5,032 nucleotides of DNA from Peptococcaceae bacterium. GTDB taxonomy: Bacteria; Bacillota; Peptococcia; Peptococcales; Peptococcaceae. A program made the translations under genes and the position numbers. Below, one piece after another: positions 1-5,032 of this stretch. Under the pieces are notes generated by a model. That model had not been told where the DNA came from. It did no database searches and saw only the letters and a list, made by a program, of their open reading frames with translations. The stretch spans positions 1 through 5,032 of the forward strand of contig JAFXJE010000134.1 in NCBI GenBank assembly GCA_017532485.1. The letters are read 5' to 3'. How positions within the stretch are numbered: position 1 is the first letter of the stretch; each line of letters opens with the position of its first letter.

Positions 1-812
1 AAGATACTGATTAAGAAAGCATATTCAAAGCGGAAAATACTCATACCGATAAAGCAAAGCAAACCAAAAATACAAGCTTCCAATAATTGTCCACCTAAGA
101 AATTATTAAAGCAATCACGAATTAATTTTAAAATATCAATTGTTCTATCGGCTGCTTTTCTTGGCAAGAAGGCATAAACAGCTCTTTTCGCTTGCAAAGT
201 TAAAGTTTCTTTACTTAATAATAAATAGACAGAAACGATTAAACCGATACCAAAATTAGCCACGCCTTGCACAATGTTAGATGTGACATTATAAATTTGT
301 GGAAAGACAAAAGTTAAGGTATCCATAGCACTTTGCAGAAATTTTTGGACAAACGCTTGTAAATCTTTCCACAAAGCACTCAAATCAAGTTGTTGTAATT
401 CCACCCAATCTACATGAGCAGTCAACCAGGCTAAAATAGCATTGATATTTTTCATGTAAGTATCGCTATTACTCAACAACATATTGATACTGCGCCCAAA
501 TTCTGGAATGACGATAGCAATCACACCGACAATAACACCAAAAACGAGCAAATATGACAATAATAAACTTAATGGTCTAACTATTTTTGTCATAAACTTA
601 CTTTTCTCCGAATGACGCACAAAAAATTGCTCAATAGTTTTGTACGGCAAATTAATGACAAAAGCTAAAGCAAAACCAATGAAAAATGGTGACAATAAAC
701 TTAAAACTATCCCACAGCCTTTTAAAATGTAATCAAACTTGACTAATAATAAAACAAGACCAACTGCAAAAGTAATCAACCAAAGACAACTTTTAAATAA
801 AGCTTTATCCAA
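1..812 (-). CDS. AI-2E/PerM/YtvI-family membrane permease, C-terminus cut by window edge
   Basis: This is a polytopic membrane protein of the AI-2E transporter (PerM/YtvI/YdiK) family, with 270 full codons visible and the C-terminus missing beyond position 1. The frame is open throughout. Hydrophobic segments lie at about residues 8-25, 30-53, 81-103, 177-200, 239-258 and from 263 onward. Family landmarks are the SPFFIGFALAFVINLP segment (41-56), IPEF after the third helix (102-105), a soluble region between helices three and four (about 104-176), VYLLLSKETL (195-204), and GGQLLEACIFG followed by another helix (240-250). Members are usually about 330-400 residues, so roughly a quarter is missing. 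The start is TTG at 810-812, eight bases after a GGAGG site; the first in-frame ATG is near residue 74 and would remove two helices. The gene has its own promoter and is separated from recN by a terminator. Substrates in this family are poorly defined: some members export autoinducer-2 and others act as ion antiporters. The family call is firm; the substrate is unknown. Confidence 0.88.
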   Translation of the reverse strand, partial: MDKALFKSCLWLITFAVGLVLLLVKFDYILKGCGIVLSLLSPFFIGFALAFVINLPYKTIEQFFVRHSEKSKFMTKIVRPLSLLLSYLLVFGVIVGVIAIVIPEFGRSINMLLSNSDTYMKNINAILAWLTAHVDWVELQQLDLSALWKDLQAFVQKFLQSAMDTLTFVFPQIYNVTSNIVQGVANFGIGLIVSVYLLLSKETLTLQAKRAVYAFLPRKAADRTIDILKLIRDCFNNFLGGQLLEACIFGLLCFIGMSIFRFEYAFLISI

Positions 813-820
813 AACAGTAA

Positions 821-825
821 CCTCC
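821..825 (-). promoter_or_regulatory. Ribosome binding site GGAGG that fixes a TTG start
   Basis: A perfect GGAGG on the minus strand lies eight bases upstream of the TTG at 810-812. No ATG in the same frame occurs nearby, so this site decides the start of the permease gene. Confidence 0.85.
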
Positions 826-857
826 CTGCAAAATTTTTACATAATTGCATTTTTAAT

Positions 858-886
858 ATTATACCCTTATTTGTGCCATTGAACAA
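858..886 (-). promoter_or_regulatory. Sigma-A-type promoter for the permease gene
   Basis: On the minus strand a perfect -10 hexamer TATAAT (858-863) follows a -35-like TTGTTC (881-886) with a spacer of exactly 17 bases. The -35 matches TTGACA only in its first three bases. Transcription would start near position 851, giving a leader of about 39 bases before the TTG start. The position downstream of the recN terminator fits an independent transcription unit. Confidence 0.75.
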
Positions 887-905
887 CTATTCTTACCTAA
901 TCTTA
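887..905 (-). repeat. Short direct repeat with 10-bp period abutting the -35
   Basis: On the minus strand TAAGATTAG (897-905) is followed by TAAGAATAG (887-895). The two copies match in 8 of 9 bases and their starts are exactly 10 bases apart, about one helical turn. The second copy directly touches the -35 hexamer at 881-886. This is where a regulator that binds direct repeats would sit, but the repeat is short and the region is AT-rich, so chance is possible. Confidence 0.35.
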
Positions 906-944
906 ACAGAAAAACCACAAAATCATTTTACCGTTCCACTGTTT

Positions 945-970
945 CTTTTTGAAAGGGCAAAGGCAAAAAG
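945..970. repeat. A/T-rich inverted repeat overlapping the recN terminator tail
   Basis: CTTTTTG (945-951) and CAAAAAG (964-970) form a perfect 7-bp inverted repeat around a 12-base purine-rich spacer. The right arm is the same stretch that gives the recN terminator its U-tract. The stem would be weak. It may be a secondary structure of the terminator region or a chance product of the A/T tracts. Confidence 0.35.
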
Positions 971-1006
971 AAGCTAGGACAATAGTTTTATCCCAGCTCC
1001 TCTTCT
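965..1006 (-). terminator. Rho-independent terminator of the tlyA-recN operon
   Basis: It starts immediately after the recN stop codon. On the minus strand AGCTGGGATAA (988-998) pairs with TTGTCCTAGCT (972-982) over 11 bp, with two G-U wobbles and a five-base loop. The tract TCTTTTT (965-971) follows. The purine-rich AGAAGAGG just upstream (999-1006) can pair with part of the U-tract and lengthen the stem. This is a textbook intrinsic terminator and marks the end of the five-gene transcript. Confidence 0.88.
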
Positions 1007-2674
1007 TTAACTATGTGCTTTTTTCTTCAATTCTCTGGCATGCTGCAGCTGAAAATCTTCTTCTCCACCCAACATTCTTGCTAATTCCTTAATTTCTGCC
1101 TCTCCATCCAATGGCAAAATATTGGTTTTAGTCTGTTCATTTTCAACTTGCTTTTGAATTAAGAAGTGCTGATTAGCCAGGGCAGCAATCTGTGGTGCGT
1201 GAGTTACACAAATCACTTGCGAAAATTGACTGACCTTTGCCAACTTTTCAGCAACATTGACCACAATATTACCACCAATACCTGTATCTATTTCGTCAAA
1301 AATCATAGTGTCAATTTCTTCATACTGTGCTAAAACAGTTTTAAACGCCAGCATTATTCGAGACATTTCCCCACCTGAAGCAATTTGACTAAGTGGTTTG
1401 AGTGGTTGTCCCGGATTGGCTGAAAGCATAAATTCCACTTGATCAATTCCATCAGCTGCTGCAGCTTTTTCCTCAAAAGCTACTTCAAATTCTGTTCTAG
1501 TCATTGCCAAATCAGCCAACTGCTCAACTAATTCTTTCCCAAATTGTTGAGCCAATTTTTTGCGTTCTGTTGATAATTTAACTGCGACAGCTTGGAATTG
1601 CTGCTGCAATTTTTGGCATTTAAGCTCAGCTTCTTCTAACTGCTGCTCCATATTTTCATATAAGTCTAATTCAGCTTGCCACTTATCTCTTTGCTCAATA
1701 ATTTCTTCAATAGACAAATGGTATTTGCGTTTCAATTTGTCCAACTCATACTTTCTTTCATTCATGCGTTCTTTCTTTTCTGAGTCGAAATCCATCTTAT
1801 CGCGATATTTAGTCAAGCTCAAGCCATAATCTTCAGCTTGATAAATCATATTATTTAAACCCTCAGCAATTTCTGCCAAGCCTTTATCATATTCAGTAAT
1901 CGCTTGTAATTTATCTAATGAAGCTGTCAATAACACATAAACAGAACGCTGGTCACCGTACAAATAATGATAAACTTTGTCACTAGTAGACACAATTTTT
2001 TCATAATTATCCAACAATTCCAGCTCACGTTCCAGCTGCTCATCTTCACCTGCTGCCAAGTTTAAATCATTTAACTCCTGCACTTTAAATTGCAAAAATT
2101 CCTGTCTTTCATTACCTTCGGCAGCCTTTTGCTGCAGCTCCTGCCAATATTTAAAACTTTGTTCATACTCATTAAAAGCCATCTTAACTTGTGCTTGCAG
2201 CTGTTTAAAATCACTGTTACCCAAACTATCCAACAAATTTAAATGTTGTTCACGTCGCGAAATAGCCTGAAAGTCATGTTGCCCGTAAATATTGACTAAT
2301 TGCTGACCGACAGCTCGAAAATTAGCCAAAGTTACTATTTTGCCATTAAGGCGACAAGTACTTTTCCCACTTTCACTAATTTCCCGATATAAGACTAGTA
2401 AACGGTCCTCATCTACTTCTTCCCCAAATTCAGCCAATAAAGCTTCTACTGGATGGTTATCCTCCAAAGAAAATACGCCTTCCACAATAGCTTTAGATGA
2501 ACCATAACGCACATCACTACTACTGGCTCTCGCACCCAGCAGCAACGAAACAGCATCTATAATAATAGACTTACCGGCACCTGTTTCACCAGTTAAGACA
2601 TTAAATCGGTCATGAAATTCAATTTTCACTTCATCAATAAGCGCAAAATCTTTTACCACTAATTGAGTTAACAT
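1007..2674 (-). CDS. recN: DNA repair ATPase RecN
   Basis: RecN is an SMC-like cytosolic ATPase that gathers at DNA double-strand breaks, tethers DNA ends and assists RecA-dependent recombinational repair. At 555 residues it is complete and of usual family length. The N-terminal half of the ATPase head carries Walker A GETGAGKS (29-36) and a YGQHDFQ segment (130-136), a variant of the family's GQHEHQ. The middle (about 155-380) is charged, glutamine-rich and coiled-coil-like, with LKRKYHL (314-320) typical of RecN. The C-terminal half carries NPGQPLKPL (420-428), the ABC signature ASGGEMSR (432-439), Walker B MIFDE (457-461), the D-loop in DTGIGG (463-468) and the switch histidine in THAPQIAA (491-498). 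The ATG follows an AGGTG site by five bases and lies 15 bases after argR. No LexA-like box is evident at the start, so SOS control of this gene alone is not supported. Last gene of the operon. Confidence 0.98.
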   Translation of the reverse strand: MLTQLVVKDFALIDEVKIEFHDRFNVLTGETGAGKSIIIDAVSLLLGARASSSDVRYGSSKAIVEGVFSLEDNHPVEALLAEFGEEVDEDRLLVLYREISESGKSTCRLNGKIVTLANFRAVGQQLVNIYGQHDFQAISRREQHLNLLDSLGNSDFKQLQAQVKMAFNEYEQSFKYWQELQQKAAEGNERQEFLQFKVQELNDLNLAAGEDEQLERELELLDNYEKIVSTSDKVYHYLYGDQRSVYVLLTASLDKLQAITEYDKGLAEIAEGLNNMIYQAEDYGLSLTKYRDKMDFDSEKKERMNERKYELDKLKRKYHLSIEEIIEQRDKWQAELDLYENMEQQLEEAELKCQKLQQQFQAVAVKLSTERKKLAQQFGKELVEQLADLAMTRTEFEVAFEEKAAAADGIDQVEFMLSANPGQPLKPLSQIASGGEMSRIMLAFKTVLAQYEEIDTMIFDEIDTGIGGNIVVNVAEKLAKVSQFSQVICVTHAPQIAALANQHFLIQKQVENEQTKTNILPLDGEAEIKELARMLGGEEDFQLQHARELKKKAHS

Positions 2675-2679
2675 GCTTT

Positions 2680-2684
2680 CACCT
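2680..2684 (-). promoter_or_regulatory. Ribosome binding site of recN
   Basis: AGGTG on the minus strand lies five bases before the recN ATG. The same AGGTG core occurs before nadK and argR in this operon. Confidence 0.7.
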
Positions 2685-2689
2685 ACCGT

Positions 2690-3136
2690 CTAATCCAGAT
2701 ATGACTCCAAGCGTTCCAGCAAAGTAGGAATTTCTTCCCGCTTTCTCGCCAAAATAAAGATTGTATCGTCACCTGCTATAGAGCCTAAAATTTCTTCCCA
2801 TTGTGCATTATCCAAGGATACAGCTACAGCATTGGCATGACCAGGTGCTGTACGGATAACTAAAATATTTTCGCTGACAGCATAATTTAAAACAAATTCT
2901 TTCAGCATAAAACGCAGCTTACTTTCCGACATAGTTACCTCTGTAGGCAAGCCGTAACGATAGCTGTCTTTACCCACACTAATTTTAATTAAAGCCAATT
3001 CTTTGATATCCCTAGATACCGTCGCTTGAGTAACTGCAAAGCCAGCTTCTTTTAATTTTTCTGCCAACTCTTCTTGTGTGCCGATACTGTTTTCTTTAAT
3101 TAACTCCATAATTTTACGATGTCTTTTTGTTTTCAT
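2690..3136 (-). CDS. argR: Arginine repressor ArgR/AhrC
   Basis: ArgR is an arginine-responsive hexameric transcription regulator that represses arginine synthesis genes and in Bacillus also activates catabolism. The 148-residue length is normal. The N-terminal winged helix-turn-helix (about 1-65) contains the DNA recognition segment TQATVSRDIKEL (36-47). The C-terminal oligomerisation and arginine-binding domain (about 78-148) contains APGHANAVAVSLD (97-109) and GSIAGDDTIF (118-127). Its Asp-Asp pair (123-124) is the known arginine-contacting motif; the family consensus is GTIAGDDTI. The start is ATG with an AGGTG site five bases upstream that overlaps the nadK stop, which suggests coupled translation. 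Placement between nadK and recN is a conserved Firmicutes arrangement and does not imply that its neighbours are arginine-regulated. I found no convincing ARG-box palindrome in the window; the operon promoter is outside it. Confidence 0.97.
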   Translation of the reverse strand: MKTKRHRKIMELIKENSIGTQEELAEKLKEAGFAVTQATVSRDIKELALIKISVGKDSYRYGLPTEVTMSESKLRFMLKEFVLNYAVSENILVIRTAPGHANAVAVSLDNAQWEEILGSIAGDDTIFILARKREEIPTLLERLESYLD

Positions 3137-3141
3137 TTTTT

Positions 3142-3146
3142 CACCT
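3142..3146 (-). promoter_or_regulatory. argR ribosome binding site overlapping nadK stop
   Basis: AGGTG on the minus strand shares bases with the nadK TAG stop (3145-3147) and sits five bases before the argR ATG. Ribosomes ending nadK would sit on this site, so translational coupling is likely (inference). Confidence 0.7.
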
Positions 3147-4011
3147 ATCCTTCCTGATTACCTTTTCTTAGTTTTTCCCGCATAACTGCAAAAAAATTCT
3201 TTTCTTTTAATGTAACCAGGCAAGTCACATATTCAGCTCTTTTAATATAAATCACATCATCTTTTTGTAAATCCAGCGCGTGCTTGCCATCACGTTCTAA
3301 AACTGCTGAAACAGGTTCAGAAGTGAATTTAACCATCATTGGATGATGCAAACCAAATACTATTGGACGATTAACCAATAAATGTGAGCATAACGGCGTC
3401 ATTACGCAAACATCCATATCTGGTGATACAATAGGTCCACCCGCTGACAAGGAATAACCTGTTGAGCCAGTAGGAGTGGAGAATATGACACCATCACCGT
3501 AATAATGCTCAACCAAATTGCCGTCCATATATGTTTCTACACCTAAAACTCTGGATAAAGAGCTGCGACTGATAACTAAATCATTCAAGGCATTAGCCTG
3601 CAAAATCAATTTTCCATCACGATATACTTCGCCGGAAAGCATCATGCGCCGTTCCACTTGATAATCACCTTGCAATAAGCGTTCCAAATTATCATCAAGT
3701 TCCTTAACCTCTAAAGCTGTCAAAAAGCCGAGATAACCTTGCTTTATACCTATCAAAGGCGTCTCCTTACCATAAACGCATTGTGCAGCTCGCAGAACAG
3801 TGCCGTCACCACCAATGACTAAAACTAAATCAGCCATTTCCCGAAATTGTTCTAAGCTAACCCCACAGCGTTCTAAAACGCTGCCTTCCTCTGTCAACAT
3901 CACTACATTAATTTCTTTCAGCTCCAAATAAGCTATCAGCTGCTTGGCCAAGTCAATTATTCTTTGTTGATAAACATTGATAATTAACCCCATTGTTTTA
4001 ATTTTGTTCAC
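3145..4011 (-). CDS. nadK: NAD kinase
   Basis: NAD kinase phosphorylates NAD to NADP in the cytosol and is the main source of the NADP pool. From the chosen start it has 288 residues, normal for bacteria. Motifs in order are GGDGT (67-71), whose Asp69 is catalytic; GIKQGYLGFL (88-97), with Lys where many members have Asn; ALND (141-144), a variant of the usual NE nucleotide-binding motif; and the glycine-rich GDGVIFSTPTGSTGYS (172-187) followed by AGGPIV (190-195). The start is GTG at 4009-4011, six bases after an AGAGGTG site. Reading from an upstream ATG at 4101 would add 30 unrelated residues and overlap the preceding gene by 79 bases, so I reject it. A later ATG (residue 7) lacks a ribosome binding site. 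It lies 11 bases after the membrane protein gene and 8 before argR. Confidence 0.95.
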   Translation of the reverse strand: MNKIKTMGLIINVYQQRIIDLAKQLIAYLELKEINVVMLTEEGSVLERCGVSLEQFREMADLVLVIGGDGTVLRAAQCVYGKETPLIGIKQGYLGFLTALEVKELDDNLERLLQGDYQVERRMMLSGEVYRDGKLILQANALNDLVISRSSLSRVLGVETYMDGNLVEHYYGDGVIFSTPTGSTGYSLSAGGPIVSPDMDVCVMTPLCSHLLVNRPIVFGLHHPMMVKFTSEPVSAVLERDGKHALDLQKDDVIYIKRAEYVTCLVTLKEKNFFAVMREKLRKGNQEG

Positions 4012-4017
4012 TGCTAT

Positions 4018-4024
4018 CACCTCT
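4018..4024 (-). promoter_or_regulatory. nadK ribosome binding site that sets a GTG start
   Basis: AGAGGTG on the minus strand overlaps the TAG stop (4023-4025) of the upstream gene and lies six bases before the GTG at 4009-4011. It is the strongest site in the area and decides the nadK start. The overlap with the stop suggests translational coupling. Confidence 0.75.
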
Positions 4025-4553
4025 AATTGATTTGACGCCAAAGCAGAATAATAATGCTTATCGCCACCAACAATAATAAAGTCAATACTTTTTCCTGCCA
4101 AGTAGCACGTCGTCCATAGTCAAACTCTACTTTTTTCAAGCGCGCATGTTCCATATCCAGCAGCAACATTCCACTAGGTCGAAACACAAGTGCATATTCC
4201 AGCAATTGACGGCGTACATTAGGTAAAGTACCACTGCCCTGCTGTCCTGATTTGACCTCAACTATATAAGTTTTCCAGCCTTTTCTGACCAATAAATCGG
4301 CCCGAATAGTGCTCTCATGTGCTTTGCCGTTTAAATAAATTTTTATCGGCTTACTCAGCTGTTGTGCTACAATCTGATAACCTTTTCTCTCCAAAAAGAA
4401 AAGGGCTTCGCGTTCGGCTTTTTTGGCTTTTCGCAGCCATTTTTTGCGTTTATTACGCTGATATTGTCGAATTAAAAAACAAGTCAGCAGACAGCCGCAA
4501 ATTATCCCCCAGATAAACAAATCTGTCTGCTGCAATTGCATTATCTTTTCCAT
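4023..4553 (-). CDS. Membrane-anchored PD-(D/E)XK nuclease-like protein, unnamed
   Basis: I do not recognise a named gene. The 176-residue protein has a transmembrane helix near each end (about 11-29 and 155-172). A very basic stretch (30-45) follows the first helix, so the middle domain is probably cytosolic by the positive-inside rule. The middle resembles the PD-(D/E)XK nuclease fold: E47-x2-A50-x3-L54-x3-G58-Y59 resembles motif I of UPF0102/YraN-type proteins, then R84-A-D86, then IVEVK (97-101) giving D-x12-E-x-K, then RRQLLEY (114-120), a QxxxY motif as in RecB/Cas4-type nucleases. These spacings fit an active metal-dependent nuclease, but activity is inference. The ATG is three bases after the tlyA stop with no clear ribosome binding site. 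A second ATG at residue 5 (4541) has a weak GGAAAAG upstream and is a possible alternative. The gene is co-transcribed with nadK, whose ribosome binding site overlaps its stop. Confidence 0.85.
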   Translation of the reverse strand: MEKIMQLQQTDLFIWGIICGCLLTCFLIRQYQRNKRKKWLRKAKKAEREALFFLERKGYQIVAQQLSKPIKIYLNGKAHESTIRADLLVRKGWKTYIVEVKSGQQGSGTLPNVRRQLLEYALVFRPSGMLLLDMEHARLKKVEFDYGRRATWQEKVLTLLLLVAISIIILLWRQIN

Positions 4554-4556
4554 TGA

Positions 4557-5032
4557 TTATTTATCCAAAGCTGCGTGAGTTGCTGCGACAATTTGCTCCA
4601 CATCTGGAACAAAATCACCTTTTGCCTCTTTACAGCCCCATAATAAATATTCAATATTGCCTTCAGGCCCTTTAATTGGTGAATTAGTCAAACCTCTGAC
4701 ATTGAGTCCTATTTCTGCACATAAAGCTAAGATTTTTTCAATAACTTCAATATGCACAGCTGGGTCTTTTACTACCCCTTTTTTACCTACTTTTTCTTTA
4801 CCAGCTTCAAATTGCGGCTTAATCAATGCCAACACATGACCATCTTCTTTCAGAAAAGTCATAGCCGGTGGTAAAACTTTATCTAAAGAAATAAAAGCTA
4901 CATCTGTTGTGACTACATCCACCATTTCGCCTAAGCTATCTTGCTCCAAATAGCGGGCATTAGTTTTTTCCATATTAATTACGCGTGGGTCTGTGCGCAG
5001 CTTCCAATCCAACTGATTGTACCCTACATCAA
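4557..5032 (-). CDS. tlyA: TlyA-family rRNA 2'-O-methyltransferase, N-terminus cut by window edge
   Basis: TlyA enzymes use S-adenosylmethionine to methylate the ribose 2'-O of rRNA cytidines; the mycobacterial enzyme modifies 16S and 23S rRNA, and its loss gives capreomycin resistance. Older annotations call the family hemolysin A. The window holds 157 residues of the Rossmann-fold methyltransferase (FtsJ-like) domain. The missing N-terminus should carry the S4 RNA-binding domain and the first SAM motif. The visible part begins DVGYNQLDWKLR (1-12 of the fragment), which is family-typical, so a TTG at 5010-5012 is internal and not a start. Three of the four residues of the described K-D-K-E catalytic set appear: Asp in TTDVAFISL (fragment 43), Lys in KPQFE (71) and Glu in GNIEYLLWG (127). 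In Firmicutes tlyA usually follows dxs and precedes nadK or argR, as here. The stop TAA is three bases before the next gene. Confidence 0.95.
   Translation of the reverse strand, partial: DVGYNQLDWKLRTDPRVINMEKTNARYLEQDSLGEMVDVVTTDVAFISLDKVLPPAMTFLKEDGHVLALIKPQFEAGKEKVGKKGVVKDPAVHIEVIEKILALCAEIGLNVRGLTNSPIKGPEGNIEYLLWGCKEAKGDFVPDVEQIVAATHAALDK

Noticed and set aside
827..849. TGCAA/TTGCA inverted repeat between the promoter and ribosome binding site of the permease gene
   Set aside because: Only five bases pair and the interior does not extend the symmetry. This is weak for an operator in an AT-rich leader.
1560..1829. Plus-strand open frame of 89 codons inside recN
   Set aside because: It lies wholly within the coiled-coil region of recN on the opposite strand. 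The translation is rich in Ser, Asn and Cys, as expected for the antisense of Glu/Lys/Gln-rich coding sequence, and resembles no family.
2675..2689. Possible LexA/SOS box before recN
   Set aside because: The 15-base argR-recN gap holds only the ribosome binding site, and no GAAC-N4-GTTC type palindrome is present near the start.
4319..4516. Plus-strand open frame of 65 codons opposite the nuclease-like gene
   Set aside because: It is antisense to a well-supported gene, has no good ribosome binding site and shows no recognisable domain.
4657..4839. Plus-strand open frame of 60 codons opposite tlyA
   Set aside because: It is fully antisense to conserved TlyA motifs and shows no features of its own.
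5010..5012. TTG as a possible start of a short TlyA-like protein
   Set aside because: The frame stays open to the right edge and reads DVGYNQ before this codon, matching the conserved TlyA core. The gene is cut by the window and not truncated in the genome as far as can be seen.

Overview
The window looks like a chromosomal segment of an AT-rich Firmicute (Bacillota). All six genes lie on the minus strand, so they read from high to low coordinates. The order tlyA - small membrane protein - nadK - argR - recN is the housekeeping cluster that in Bacillus and clostridia follows dxs and normally runs on into the sporulation genes spoIVB and spo0A. Here recN is followed by a strong intrinsic terminator and then an unrelated permease. 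That suggests a non-sporulating lineage, or one in which the locus has been rearranged. Negativicutes is a guess, not something the sequence proves.

Layout from right to left: the C-terminal part of a TlyA-family rRNA 2'-O-methyltransferase (4557 to the right edge); a 176-residue protein with a transmembrane segment at each end and a PD-(D/E)XK nuclease-like core (4023-4553); NAD kinase from a GTG start (3145-4011); the arginine repressor ArgR (2690-3136); and the DNA repair ATPase RecN (1007-2674). The gaps between these five genes are 3, 11, 8 and 15 bases. Two ribosome binding sites overlap the stop codon of the gene before. This is almost certainly one transcript whose promoter lies outside the window, and it ends at a hairpin with a U-tract at 965-1006.

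The 194-base gap at 813-1006 holds that terminator, an overlapping A/T-rich inverted repeat, a 10-bp-period direct repeat, and a good sigma-A-type promoter with a perfect TATAAT. The promoter drives the last gene, an AI-2E/PerM/YtvI-family membrane permease with a TTG start. Its C-terminus is cut by the left edge of the window.

Most of the content is conserved core machinery: rRNA modification, NADP supply, arginine control and recombinational repair. The one poorly described element is the membrane-anchored nuclease-like protein between tlyA and nadK. I see no RNA genes, mobile elements, CRISPR arrays or phage genes.
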